DNA from: Rhizobiaceae bacterium
GTDB taxonomy: Bacteria; Pseudomonadota; Alphaproteobacteria; Rhizobiales; Rhizobiaceae
Assembly (NCBI GenBank): GCA_028281105.1
Contig: JANQKQ010000025.1
Span: forward strand, 1 to 64,000
Reading direction: 5' to 3'
DNA length: 64,000 nt
Each line of letters opens with the position of its first letter. Position 1 is the first letter of the stretch. The notes beneath the pieces are model-generated. The model was not told where the DNA came from. It was given only the letters and a program-made list of their open reading frames with translations, and searched no databases. Below are positions 1-8,197 of this stretch, piece after piece. A program made the translations under genes and the position numbers.

Positions 1-315
1 GTCGTGCGGCGCGATCTTGTCGGCGATCAGATCGTCGATGGTCTCCGCGTCGGGCACGCGCAGCAGGGCCTCGGCCAGGCACATCAACGCGATGCCCTCG
101 CGCGTCGACAGGCCGTACTCGGCCAGGAAGGCCTCCATGACGCCCGGGTCGCCGGAACAGCGCACCGCGACCACCAGATCCTCGGCGCGAACGGCGATGG
201 CGCGGCGATCTTCCGACGACGGGCCGGCGGCTTCCACCAGCGCTTTCAGCGTGTCGCTTTCGTCGGCGAGGTAGGCCCGGCGCAGGCGGTTTCGCAAGTT
301 GTCCAGGTCGCTCAT
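1..315 (-). CDS. putA: Bifunctional proline dehydrogenase / P5C dehydrogenase PutA, N-terminal 105 residues (runs off window)
   Basis: Only the 5' end is in the window; the frame is open from the ATG at 315 to the left edge. The translation begins MSDLDNLRNRLRRAY and contains ALLRVPDAETIDDLIADKI near residues 82-100, which resembles the helical N-terminal region of alphaproteobacterial PutA. PutA oxidises proline to P5C with FAD and then P5C to glutamate with NAD. The domains carrying those activities lie outside the window, so the assignment rests on the N-terminus alone. The gene is divergent from proC (450) across a 134-bp gap, so degradation and synthesis of proline are transcribed back to back. 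There is no sign of the PutA DNA-binding ribbon-helix-helix extension at this start. Confidence 0.8.
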   Translation of the reverse strand, partial: MSDLDNLRNRLRRAYLADESDTLKALVEAAGPSSEDRRAIAVRAEDLVVAVRCSGDPGVMEAFLAEYGLSTREGIALMCLAEALLRVPDAETIDDLIADKIAPHD

Positions 316-449
316 CGCTCGGTCCCCGTTGGCTGGCGCCCGGCACCCTAACCAGCCGCGATGCGATGCTCAATCGTGCCCGGTTCAAAAGCGCATCTTG
401 TCCATGATAAGCAGCGATATGAGATGACGATGCAGCTTCGGAGGGACCA

Positions 450-1262
450 GTGAGCCAGGAAATATTGATGGTCGGTTGCGGCAATATGGGATTCGCCATG
501 CTGTCGGCGTGGGTCGCGCGCGCGGGCGGCTTGAAGTTCTCGGTGATCGAGCCGGTCGATGCGCTGAGGGAAAGGGCGGTGCAGGCCGGCGCGACGGGCT
601 ACGCGTCCGCGCAAGACCTGCCGGCGGAGTTCTCGCCAGCCCTGGTCTTCCTGGTGGTCAAACCGCAGGTGATGAGCGAGGTGGCGCCGGCCTACCGTCG
701 TTTTGCAGAAGGCGAGACCACATTCGTCTCGATCGCCGCGGGAACGACCATCGCCGCCCTGTCGCAAGCGCTGGGAGATGAGGCGGCGATCATCCGCACC
801 ATGCCGAACACGCCTGCGGCGATCGGCGAGGGCATGATGGTTTCATTCGCCAACGAGCGGGTGGGTGATGCGGCCAGGACGCTCACCGACCAGTTGCTGA
901 CCGAGTGCGGCAAATCGATCTGGATCGAGGACGAGGGGCTGATGGACGCGGTGACTGCGATCTCCGGCTCTGGCCCGGCCTATGTGTTTCATTTCATCGA
1001 ATGCCTGGCGGCGGCGGCGGCAGAAGTGGGTCTCGACCCGCAGCAATGCGAGCTCATGGCGATCCAGACGGTGGCCGGTGCCGCCCGGCTTGCCCGCGAA
1101 AGCGGCGAGGACCCGGCGCGCCTGCGCGAGCAGGTGACCAGCCCGGCCGGCACGACGGCGGCGGGGCTGCAGGTGCTGATGGGCGACGATGCGCTCGAAG
1201 CGCTGATGAAGAAGACCGCAATCGCCGCACGCGACCGCGGGCGGGAGCTTGGTGAGACCTAA
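450..1262 (+). CDS. proC: Pyrroline-5-carboxylate reductase
   Basis: Catalyses the last step of proline synthesis, NAD(P)H reduction of P5C to proline in the cytoplasm. At 270 residues it has normal family length. A Rossmann GCGNMG loop sits at residues 9-14, VVKPQ at about 69-73, RTMPNTPA at 116-123, the dimer-domain AISGSGPAYVF at 170-180, and the P5CR signature VTSPAGTTAAGL at 229-240. The start is GTG at 450, chosen because a strong Shine-Dalgarno (GGAGGG at 440-445) sits at correct spacing. The 3' end overlaps the convergent BKACE gene by 4 bp. It lies beside putA, which runs the opposite reaction. Confidence 0.96.
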   Translation: MSQEILMVGCGNMGFAMLSAWVARAGGLKFSVIEPVDALRERAVQAGATGYASAQDLPAEFSPALVFLVVKPQVMSEVAPAYRRFAEGETTFVSIAAGTTIAALSQALGDEAAIIRTMPNTPAAIGEGMMVSFANERVGDAARTLTDQLLTECGKSIWIEDEGLMDAVTAISGSGPAYVFHFIECLAAAAAEVGLDPQQCELMAIQTVAGAARLARESGEDPARLREQVTSPAGTTAAGLQVLMGDDALEALMKKTAIAARDRGRELGET

Positions 1263-2047
1263 TCCCGGTCCTGATCGGCGATCAACGCCTTAACCTCCGC
1301 TACCCGCTCGGCATTGTCGCGCGCCAGGCTGCCGTCGGCGTTGTGAAGGTTGTTCTCGAAGCCGACGCGCGCCGCGCCGCCCACCTTCAAAGCGCGGCCA
1401 AGGCAGGCGGTCTCGGAACGGCCGAACGCGCATACCGCCCATTGGCCTGAAGAGATCGACCGGCCCAGATCGGCCAGCGTATCGAGGAACGGTGTCAGGT
1501 CGGCCGGATCGCTTTGCTGATCCGTTGCGTGGCGGCCCAGGACGAACAGCATCTGCAGACCGTCGGCGGGAACGATCTCCTCTTCAACCATGCGTGCGAA
1601 CCGAACCAGTTCGGCCGGCGAATACAGGATATGCTGGACGGCGATGTCCGCCTCCCTGCTCCAGTGATAGAACTTGCGAGCCTCGCCCGGGTCGTCGTCG
1701 GCCAACATCTCGACCAGCGCGACCGACACCATCGCCGGCATCACTTCGCGCACCAGAGCGCGCTGCTCGGCGGGAGAGTATCGCCCGACCGCCTCGGTGG
1801 TGATCTGCACCACCATGTCGGGCACCTGAAGCGTCATCTCGGCAATCAGCTCTCGATAGAGCCCGGCGTCGAGGATGTGGCGCTGATCCTCGTCGCGCAC
1901 ATGGGCGTGCAGGGCCCCTGCCCCGGCGGCGTGGCAGGCCTTGGCGCATTCGACGATCTGCGGGATCGTGACCGGCAGGGCTGGATGGTCGGCGGTGGTG
2001 CGCCGGGCGCCGTTGGGTGCGACCATCAAGGTGGGCAGCTTGATCAC
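1259..2047 (-). CDS. Beta-keto acid cleavage enzyme (BKACE, DUF849 family)
   Basis: Family members use a divalent metal to condense a beta-keto acid with acetyl-CoA and release acetoacetate plus a new CoA ester (the Kce reaction is the best known). The 262-residue protein is at the short end for the family. It shows the N-terminal APNGARRT segment, the metal-binding LHAHVRD (His47 and His49) and RVGFENNL near residue 230, where the family has a metal-ligand glutamate. The start is GTG at 2047, overlapping the aminotransferase stop as GTGA, so the two are translationally coupled. The substrate cannot be read from sequence. With an upstream transaminase and a TAXI transporter, a keto acid made from an imported amino compound is the likeliest substrate. 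Confidence 0.88.
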   Translation of the reverse strand: MIKLPTLMVAPNGARRTTADHPALPVTIPQIVECAKACHAAGAGALHAHVRDEDQRHILDAGLYRELIAEMTLQVPDMVVQITTEAVGRYSPAEQRALVREVMPAMVSVALVEMLADDDPGEARKFYHWSREADIAVQHILYSPAELVRFARMVEEEIVPADGLQMLFVLGRHATDQQSDPADLTPFLDTLADLGRSISSGQWAVCAFGRSETACLGRALKVGGAARVGFENNLHNADGSLARDNAERVAEVKALIADQDRD

Positions 2048-3363
2048 GTGACAGTCCTGATCGCCGCTTCCAGCTTGTCAACCAGCTCTTCGAGATGGCT
2101 TTCCTCGACGATGAACGGCGGAGCGAGCAAGACATGGTCGCCGCGCACGCCATCGATAGTACCGCCCATCGGGTAGCAGATGAGGCCGGCCTCGAACGCC
2201 GCGCTCTTGAGCCTGGCATGCATCTTGTCGGCGGGATCGAACGGCTCCTTGCTATCACGATCGGCGACGAACTCCAGCCCGACAAACAGGCCGCGTCCGC
2301 GAATGTCGCCTACGTGCGGGTGCTGGCCGAACCGTTCGGTGAGCAGGTTGCGCAGCCTGCCGCCCATGTTGCGGACCCGCACCAGCAGGTCGCGCTCCTC
2401 GATCGCGTTGACCACCGCCAGCGCGGCGGCGCAGGCGGTCGGGTGGCCCATATAGGTATGCCCGTGCTGGAAGAAGCCGGAGCCGGCTTCGATCGCCGAG
2501 TAGATCTCGCCCGAGCATGCCATCGCGGCGATCGGCTGATAGCCGCCGCCCAGTCCCTTGGCGATGGTGATGATGTCCGGCGCCACCTTTTCGTACTCGC
2601 AGGCGAACAGCGTGCCGGTTCGGCCCATGCCGCACATCACCTCATCGGCGATCCACAATATTCCGTAGCGGTCGCAAATCTCGCGGATGCGGGCGAAGTA
2701 GCCGTCGACCGGCGGCACCGCGCCCATGGTGGCGCCAACCACCGGCTCGGCGATGAACGCCATTACCGTCTCCGGCCCCAGGCGCTCGATCTCCACTTCC
2801 AGCTCGTTCGCCACCCGTTGGCCGTAGTCGAACTCGCTCTCGCCTTCATGCCGATCGCGATAGGCGTAGCAGGGCGCGATGTGCGAGGTCTCGATCATCA
2901 GCGGGGCGAACGGCTCGCGCCGCCAGGCATTGCCTCCGGCCGCGAGCGCGCCCAGCGTGTTGCCGTGATAGCTCTGGCGGCGCGCGATCACTCTGTGACG
3001 TTTTGGCTCGCCCTTCTCCAGGAAGTATTGCCGCGCCAGCTTGATCGCCGCTTCGACGGCCTCCGAGCCTCCGGAGACGAAATAGACCCTGTCGATCCCC
3101 GCCGGAGCCTTGGCGACCAGGGCGTCGGCCAGCCGCTCGGCCGGCTGCGAGGTGAAGAAGCCGGTATGGGCATAGGCGATGGTATCGAGTTGCGCCTTGA
3201 TCGCCTCGATCACCTGCGCATCCCCGTGACCGAGGCAGGAGACCGCCGCGCCGCCCGAACCGTCCAGGTAGCGTTTGCCGGCCGTGTCGATCAGATAGCA
3301 GCCCTCGCCGCCGGCGATGACCGGCGGATCGGCTTTGGTGTGACGGCCGAAGACGTGGGACAT
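2044..3363 (-). CDS. Class III PLP-dependent aminotransferase (aspartate aminotransferase family)
   Basis: A 439-residue fold-type I transaminase of the omega/beta-amino acid group. Visible features are LDGSGGAAVSCLGHG (34-48), the PLP phosphate-binding SGGSEA (97-102), QSYHG (130-134), the cofactor aspartate in LWIADEVMCGMGRTG (Asp240) and the Schiff-base lysine in IIT-IAKGLGGG (Lys269). The frame stays open upstream to 3480, but that extension lies inside the transporter gene; ATG 3363 gives the family-like N-terminus MSHVFGRHTK and leaves a 17-bp gap. Gene order TRAP transporter - transaminase - BKACE suggests it turns an imported amino acid into the keto acid that BKACE cleaves. The exact amino donor is unknown. 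Confidence 0.9.
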   Translation of the reverse strand: MSHVFGRHTKADPPVIAGGEGCYLIDTAGKRYLDGSGGAAVSCLGHGDAQVIEAIKAQLDTIAYAHTGFFTSQPAERLADALVAKAPAGIDRVYFVSGGSEAVEAAIKLARQYFLEKGEPKRHRVIARRQSYHGNTLGALAAGGNAWRREPFAPLMIETSHIAPCYAYRDRHEGESEFDYGQRVANELEVEIERLGPETVMAFIAEPVVGATMGAVPPVDGYFARIREICDRYGILWIADEVMCGMGRTGTLFACEYEKVAPDIITIAKGLGGGYQPIAAMACSGEIYSAIEAGSGFFQHGHTYMGHPTACAAALAVVNAIEERDLLVRVRNMGGRLRNLLTERFGQHPHVGDIRGRGLFVGLEFVADRDSKEPFDPADKMHARLKSAAFEAGLICYPMGGTIDGVRGDHVLLAPPFIVEESHLEELVDKLEAAIRTVT

Positions 3364-3380
3364 GGGTGGGCCTGCGTGGT

Positions 3381-6065
3381 TCAGCCGGCCAGGCTCGCCG
3401 GCAGGCCTTCCCGCCGGCGGCGCATCAACTGCCAGGCGACCACCAGCCCGAGCAGCGCCAGCGCGAAGGGATAGACCCACTGCTTGGAGGGCAGACCGAC
3501 CTGCTCCACGTCCACGCCGGTCACATAGTCGCCGAAGTCGAGACCGGCCTGCTCGGCCATGCCGCCGAACGCCATATCAGCGACGGAGAAGCGGCCGTCG
3601 TCTTCGCGCATCAATTCGACTCCGTAGGCGCCGTAGCGGGCATCAGGTTCGGTGTCCGGGGTGGTGAAGCGGTAGAGCTTCAGCCGATCGCCATAATCGG
3701 TCTCACGGGTCACATGGATGCGGATGGTATCGCCGGGCCGGGCGATTTGCGCACCGTCGGCGAACTCGACCATGTCGACCGGTTTGAACGGCGGATAGAA
3801 CTGGTTCATCACGAAGTCGGGCCGGAACAGGGCGAACATGACGATGAGCAGCGCGATCGCCTCGTACCACCTGACCTTGACGAAGAACCAGCCCTGGGTC
3901 ACCGCCGAGAAGCAGAAGATGGCGATCACAGACAGGACGAAGATCATGATGCCGTGCCACCAGCTTTCCACACCGATCAGCAGCAGCTCGGTGTTGAAGA
4001 TGAAGATGAAAGGCAGCACGGCGGTGCGGATGTCGTAGAGGAACGACTGGACCCCGGTCTTGAGCGGGTCGGCGCGCGAGATCGCCGAGGCCGCGAAGGC
4101 GGCAAGACACACCGGTGGCGTGGAATCCGCCATCAGGCCGAAGTAGAACACGAACAGATGCACCGCGATGAGCGGCAGCACCAGGCCGGAAGCCGAGCCC
4201 AGTTCCACCACAACGCCGGCCAGCAGCGAGGCGACCACGATGTAGTTGGCCGTGGTCGGCAGGCCCATGCCGAGCACGATGCATAGCACGGCGGTCATCA
4301 CCAGGATCACATAGACATTTCCGCCGGAGATCGCCTCGACCACGCCGACCATGGCGTTGTTGAGCCCGGTCGAAGAGACCGCGCCGACGATGATGCCGGC
4401 GGTGGCCACCGCCACGCCGATGGTGATCATGTTGCGCGCGCCGGCCACCATGCCCGAGGCGATGTCGGCCAGGCCGGTCATAAAGTCGTTCGCCACCTGG
4501 GCGCCGCGATCGCGCCAGTCCAGGATCGCGAGAATCGCCAGCGCGGCGATGGCCGCCGCCAGGCCCCAAAGGGTGGCGTCGATCGCGGTCAGGCCCAAGC
4601 CCCAGCGCAACGCGGTGGCGACGAGCACCGGCGCGGACTTGAAGGCGACGAAGACGGCATGGCTCATCGAGTGCGGCTTCACCCGCGTCGAGAGCATGAT
4701 GATCATCATCCATAAAATCGAGTAGAACACCGCGCTCGAGGCCGTCCAGCGTTCGATCATCAGCAGATAGACCAGCACTATGATCGGGATCAGATAGTGC
4801 ATGCCGGAGACGAAGGTCGCCCAGAAGCGCGGAATGTCCGCCTTGGGCAGGCCGGACAGGCCCAGCTTGAGCGCTTCGAGATGGGAGATGTAGAACAGCG
4901 CGATGTAGCTGGTCAGCGCCGGCACCAGCGCGGCGACCACCACCTCGAAATAGGAGATGCCGACGAACTCGGCGATGATGAAGGCGGCAGCCCCCATGAT
5001 CGGCGGCATGATCTGGCCGTTGGTGGATGCCGCGACCTCGATGGCGCCCGCCTTGACCGCCGGCAGGCCGATTTTGCGCATCACCGGAATGGTGAAGGTG
5101 CCGGTGGTCACCACATTGGCGATCGACGAGCCGGAAATGGCCCCGGTCATGCCGGAAGCGAGAATCGCCGCTTTGGCCGGGCCACCGCGATATTTGCCCA
5201 CCAGGGCAAACGCCATGTCGAGGAAGTAGCTGCCCGCGCCGGTCTTATCGAGCAGCGCGCCGAACAGCACGAACAGGAAGACAAAGCTCACCGACACGTC
5301 GATGGGAATGCCGAAGATCGCCTCGCCGCCTAGCCACTGGTAACCGATCAACCGTTTGAGCGAGACGCCCTTGTGGGCGAGAATGTCGTGCACCTGGAAG
5401 CCGAAATAGGCATAGGCCACCACGACCAGGCCCAGCACCAGCAAGGGTAGCGCGACATAATACTGCCGGCGGTATCCGGTCAGCGCGGCCAGCACCAGGA
5501 AGATGGCGCCGACGGCGGCGATGACGGTGGCTACATCCGGCCCCATTACCGAATAGAGCAGGAAAATACCCGCGACCAGCACCAGCGGAACGCCGATGGA
5601 TCGTCGCGTCGCCTCCAGCAGCAGTATGATGCCGACCGCGCCTAAAATGAACTCGAACGGCACCTGCGTGCCGAAAATCTCCGGCTGCCACAGCACGCCC
5701 TGGCGCGAGACCAGGCCGCGATAGCCGAAGAACAGGTAGAGCGCGGAACCGGCGGCGGCAATCGCGAGAAGTATGTCATAGATGGGGATGCGCCGGCTCG
5801 CCATCGAGCGGGCCATCGGGAACATCAAAAAGCAAAGCAGCAGGGCGAAGGCGAGATGGATGCCGCGTTTCTGCACGTCGAGCAGCCACAGCGCTGACGG
5901 CAGGGGCGAAGCGATCCACAGCTGGAACAAAGACCAGGAGAACGCGATGACCGCGACCACCATCGCCAGCGTCGGCCCAGCCTTGCGGCCGGTATATTCG
6001 ATCTCTTCAAGTTGACGTTGGACGTCGTCTGAGCTGACCTGCTCCGACGGCCTGGCCGCATTCAT
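3381..6065 (-). CDS. TRAP transporter, fused DctQ-DctM permease (TAXI family, with DUF3394-like C-terminus)
   Basis: An 894-residue inner-membrane protein fusing the small (4-TM, residues about 30-180) and large (about 12-TM, about 190-720) TRAP permease subunits, as is usual with TAXI-type binding proteins. Typical DctM blocks are visible: GAISGSSIANVVTTGTFT, STNGQIMPPIMGAAAFI and MGLPTTANYIV. After the last transport helices comes a soluble segment (about 740-865) with a short PDZ-like stretch, GGMAEQAGLDFGDYVTGV, then a final helix and a basic tail; this matches the DUF3394 extension in this group. It uses a cation gradient for secondary uptake of an organic anion. The neighbouring binding protein (6173-7168) is its partner. 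Confidence 0.94.
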   Translation of the reverse strand: MNAARPSEQVSSDDVQRQLEEIEYTGRKAGPTLAMVVAVIAFSWSLFQLWIASPLPSALWLLDVQKRGIHLAFALLLCFLMFPMARSMASRRIPIYDILLAIAAAGSALYLFFGYRGLVSRQGVLWQPEIFGTQVPFEFILGAVGIILLLEATRRSIGVPLVLVAGIFLLYSVMGPDVATVIAAVGAIFLVLAALTGYRRQYYVALPLLVLGLVVVAYAYFGFQVHDILAHKGVSLKRLIGYQWLGGEAIFGIPIDVSVSFVFLFVLFGALLDKTGAGSYFLDMAFALVGKYRGGPAKAAILASGMTGAISGSSIANVVTTGTFTIPVMRKIGLPAVKAGAIEVAASTNGQIMPPIMGAAAFIIAEFVGISYFEVVVAALVPALTSYIALFYISHLEALKLGLSGLPKADIPRFWATFVSGMHYLIPIIVLVYLLMIERWTASSAVFYSILWMMIIMLSTRVKPHSMSHAVFVAFKSAPVLVATALRWGLGLTAIDATLWGLAAAIAALAILAILDWRDRGAQVANDFMTGLADIASGMVAGARNMITIGVAVATAGIIVGAVSSTGLNNAMVGVVEAISGGNVYVILVMTAVLCIVLGMGLPTTANYIVVASLLAGVVVELGSASGLVLPLIAVHLFVFYFGLMADSTPPVCLAAFAASAISRADPLKTGVQSFLYDIRTAVLPFIFIFNTELLLIGVESWWHGIMIFVLSVIAIFCFSAVTQGWFFVKVRWYEAIALLIVMFALFRPDFVMNQFYPPFKPVDMVEFADGAQIARPGDTIRIHVTRETDYGDRLKLYRFTTPDTEPDARYGAYGVELMREDDGRFSVADMAFGGMAEQAGLDFGDYVTGVDVEQVGLPSKQWVYPFALALLGLVVAWQLMRRRREGLPASLAG

Positions 6066-6172
6066 GTCGTTCCCGCCTTACCGGATTTCAGCCCGTTGTC
6101 CCCGGGGCTGTCATAAGGGATCTTGTTGCAGGCCGACCGGCGCCGCGAAGGCGCCGGCCGACGATGCGAGGC

Positions 6173-7168
6173 TTACATCCAGCCCTGTTCCTTGTAGTAG
6201 CGCTCGGCACCGGGATGCAGCGGCGCCGACAGGCCGTCCTTGATCATCTTGGCCGGATCGAGGTTGGCGAAGGCGGGATGCAGGGAGCGGAAGTCGTCGA
6301 TGTTCTCGAACACCGCGCGGACCAGCTCGTAGACCACTTCCTCATCCTGATCGGCGCTGGTGACGAAGGTCGCCATCACGCCGAACGTGGTCACGTCGGC
6401 GTCTGTGGTCTTGTACGTGCCCGCGGGAATGGTCGCGAAGGCATAGTACGGGAACTGATCGACCAGTCCCTTCTCCACATCGCTCGCCAGGTTGATGATC
6501 TTGGCGCTGCAGCCGTCGGTTGCCACGGCTACGCCGGCATTGGGCACGCCGACCGTGTAGCCGTAGGCGTCGATCTTGCCGTCGCACAGGGCCTTTGACT
6601 GTTCGGTCGAGGTCAGCTCGGTGGCCTGGGCGAAGTCGCCCGTGCCCGTGCTGTGGGCTTCCATAAGCACTTCCATGGTGCCGCGCTGGCCGGAGCCGGG
6701 GTTGCCGATATTGACCCGCTTGCCGGCCAGATCACCCCAGCCGGAAATGCCCGAATCGGCGCCTACGATGATGTGGAACGGCTCGGGATGGACCGAGAAC
6801 AGCGCTCGCAATTTGTCATAGGGCTTGACTTTGTCCGGCTTGGAGCCGTTGACCGCGTGATACTGCCAGTCTGACTGAGCCACGCCGAAGTCGAGCTCGC
6901 CTTCGGATATTTGTCCGATGTTGTAGGTCGACCCGCCGGTCGAGGGCGCCGAGCAGCGGATGCCGTGCTTGCGGCCGGTCTTGCGGCCTTCGGCGGCTTC
7001 CTTGTGGATCATGCGGCAAATGGAATTGCCGACCACGAAATAGACGCCGGTGGGTCCACCGGTGCCGATGGCGATGAACTTCTTCTGCGCCTGCGCCGGC
7101 GAAACCGCGGCGAACGTGGCAACCCCGACGGCCAAAGCACAGGCCGCCGACAACAATAACTTCTTCAT
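6173..7168 (-). CDS. TAXI family TRAP transporter solute-binding protein
   Basis: Periplasmic ligand receptor of the transporter encoded downstream. From ATG 7168 it is 331 residues, with a classical signal peptide: MKKLL, a hydrophobic core to about residue 22, and an AQA cleavage site at 25-27. The mature start FIAIGTGGPTGVYF is the hallmark of TAXI proteins, and STGGSTYNI and NPGSGQRGTMEVL are further family blocks. An in-frame upstream extension to 7231 exists, but ATG 7168 has a strong GGGAGGA ribosome-binding site and starts the signal peptide cleanly. It is the first gene of the apparent operon SBP - permease - transaminase - BKACE. The ligand is unknown; characterised TAXI systems take up small organic acids or amino acids. 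Confidence 0.93.
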   Translation of the reverse strand: MKKLLLSAACALAVGVATFAAVSPAQAQKKFIAIGTGGPTGVYFVVGNSICRMIHKEAAEGRKTGRKHGIRCSAPSTGGSTYNIGQISEGELDFGVAQSDWQYHAVNGSKPDKVKPYDKLRALFSVHPEPFHIIVGADSGISGWGDLAGKRVNIGNPGSGQRGTMEVLMEAHSTGTGDFAQATELTSTEQSKALCDGKIDAYGYTVGVPNAGVAVATDGCSAKIINLASDVEKGLVDQFPYYAFATIPAGTYKTTDADVTTFGVMATFVTSADQDEEVVYELVRAVFENIDDFRSLHPAFANLDPAKMIKDGLSAPLHPGAERYYKEQGWM

Positions 7169-7271
7169 GATTGAATTCCTCCCAAAGCAGATCGTGTTCT
7201 TGTTGTTGTTTACCCGATCATTAAAAGCCATTCCGCCCGCAAGCGCAACGACCTGGGGGTGGGCGATTGTG

Positions 7272-7375
7272 TGGGAAACACCTTGAATCGTGCGGAACGT
7301 GACGGAAATTTGGTGCGAATCGCCGGAAGTGGGAGTGAAATCGCGCGCAGATGGACGGGAATGTGTCGGTGGGAG
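7272..7375. repeat. Array of (T/G)GGGA / GGAA boxes, partly at about 10-bp spacing
   Basis: On the plus strand GGAA or TGAA recurs at 7274, 7284, 7294, 7304, about 7315 (as CGAA), 7325 and 7336, close to one helical turn apart. TGGGA occurs at 7272, 7330 and 7370, and the last two are embedded in near-identical GTGGGAGTgAAATCGC and GTGGGAGTAAATCGC. Ten-bp-spaced TGGGA boxes are the known binding pattern of MraZ, but no mraZ gene is present here. It lies about 100-200 bp upstream of the TAXI binding-protein gene and may be an operator; function unproven. Confidence 0.4.
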
Positions 7376-7401
7376 TAAATCGCACTAAGGTTGGCAGAAG
7401 G

Positions 7402-7422
7402 GCAAAATGCTTGGCGCTGCCG
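7402..7422. repeat. Imperfect 21-bp copy of the tRNA-Thr 3' end and its flank
   Basis: Matches 7621-7641 at 18 of 21 positions (GCAAAATG, then the tRNA 3' end including TGCTGCCG with one change). The similarity fades inside the T-arm, where the copy still reads like a degenerate T-loop (GGTTCGAG on the minus strand). It could be a decayed tRNA fragment or a relic attachment-site repeat; no integrase is seen between or beside the copies. Confidence 0.45.
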
Positions 7423-7432
7423 TTGGAAACCT

Positions 7433-7570
7433 CGAACCCGCAGGGTTCGCAAGGCCGAACGGCCGCCGGCCCGTCAGGCCGCGCCATCGCAGGCCCGAGC
7501 GAAGCGAGGAATAGCCGCGAGATAAATAAAACTCCGGCCCGTCAGGCTCTCGGCGTTTCTGCGAAACGCC
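7433..7570. repeat. Cluster of small perfect palindromes with 2-3-nt loops
   Basis: CGAACCC-GCA-GGGTTCG at 7433-7449, GGCCG-AA-CGGCC at 7453-7464, and GGCGTTTC-TGC-GAAACGCC at 7552-7570, with a 14-bp direct repeat (7466-7479 and 7534-7547) between them. A further hairpin of the same style lies at 7608-7630. Several share a TGCGAA core. They resemble small extragenic palindromic repeats rather than terminators, since no T-run follows. Confidence 0.6.
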
Positions 7571-7607
7571 TGCCGCTGCAACGCTTTATGGTGTGGCGGA
7601 TTCAGAA

Positions 7608-7630
7608 GACATTTTGCGAAGCAAAATGTC
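7608..7630 (-). terminator. Perfect 10-bp hairpin directly 3' of tRNA-Thr
   Basis: GACATTTTGC (7608-7617), loop GAA, GCAAAATGTC (7621-7630). It starts one base after the encoded CCA end of the tRNA on the minus strand. It lacks a following U-run in the transcript, so it may be a 3'-processing or decay signal, or one of the palindromic repeats nearby, rather than an intrinsic terminator. Confidence 0.4.
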
Positions 7631-7705
<75 letters not shown>

Positions 7706-7860
7706 TTACCCATGGCGCTGTCGCGCCGGGTGAACCGGCCGATCCTGTGCCATATGCCAACCGCCGATGCAAGGCGGCGTGAAAGGACTTTGTCGGGGCG
7801 TCGGGGGCGGCTGGCCACAGCACCCTTTGCGCCGCGGCAAAACGCCGGTAGAACTCGCGC

Positions 7861-8034
7861 ATGGGCGATCGATCCGGCGATGATCCGAAACGGTCCGGCG
7901 GTGCGGCCGCGGGCAAGCACGACGGACGCAGCGGGCGTGGAAGCCGTGAGGAGCGGCTGGCGGCGGCGCTGCGCGAGAACCTGCGCCGGCGCAAAGGCCA
8001 GGCCCGCGCGCGCACCAAGCCGACCGAACGCTAG
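7861..8034 (+). CDS. Small basic conserved protein upstream of murA
   Basis: A 57-residue frame that starts with ATG 7861 and ends TAG 8034. The N-terminal half is Gly/Ser/Asp-rich and probably disordered. The C-terminal half, EERLAAALRENLRRRKGQAR, is a short basic amphipathic helix of a type I recall in tiny alphaproteobacterial proteins of unknown function. It contains no cysteine or membrane segment. The ribosome-binding site is weak. It stands 163 bp before murA on the same strand. No biochemical role can be assigned; the helix resembles small nucleic-acid- or ribosome-associated peptides only in a general way. Confidence 0.65.
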   Translation: MGDRSGDDPKRSGGAAAGKHDGRSGRGSREERLAAALRENLRRRKGQARARTKPTER

Positions 8035-8197
8035 AAGGCGAAATGCAGCCCAGATGGCGGCGCTGTGGATTGGCGCGGGCTGCCTTGATACGGCCGAAAG
8101 TTTTGGCTAGGCGTGGCCGCTTGATTGACGCGGGCCCAGCCGGCGCCTTTGGCGGGCTTCCATTGTTTGTTTCAAAATCGTTTTCCAGGGGACGTTC

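Larger units (their letters stand above)
7169..7630. other. 462-bp non-coding stretch between the TAXI operon and tRNA-Thr
   Basis: No convincing gene is seen. It should hold the promoter of the TAXI operon (minus strand). It also contains an array of phased short repeats (7272-7375), an imperfect copy of the tRNA 3' end (7402-7422), several small perfect palindromes (7433-7464, 7552-7570, 7608-7630) and a 14-bp direct repeat, CCGGCCCGTCAGGC, at 7466-7479 and 7534-7547. Open frames across it are low-complexity and cross the palindromes and the tRNA. Confidence 0.7.

Noticed and set aside
4..351. Plus-strand frame at the left edge
   Set aside because: The minus strand encodes a PutA N-terminus in the same interval; the plus-strand product has no family features.
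2095..3474. 459-codon plus-strand open frame
   Set aside because: It is antisense to the aminotransferase gene, whose translation has complete PLP motifs; the plus-strand product is a low-complexity Arg/Asp/Gly-rich shadow typical of GC-rich DNA.
3364..3480. Longer N-terminus for the class III aminotransferase
   Set aside because: The extension overlaps the TRAP permease 3' end and does not resemble the family; ATG 3363 gives the normal start.
7433..7630. CRISPR array
   Set aside because: The palindromes differ in sequence and spacing and there are no regularly spaced identical repeats or cas genes.
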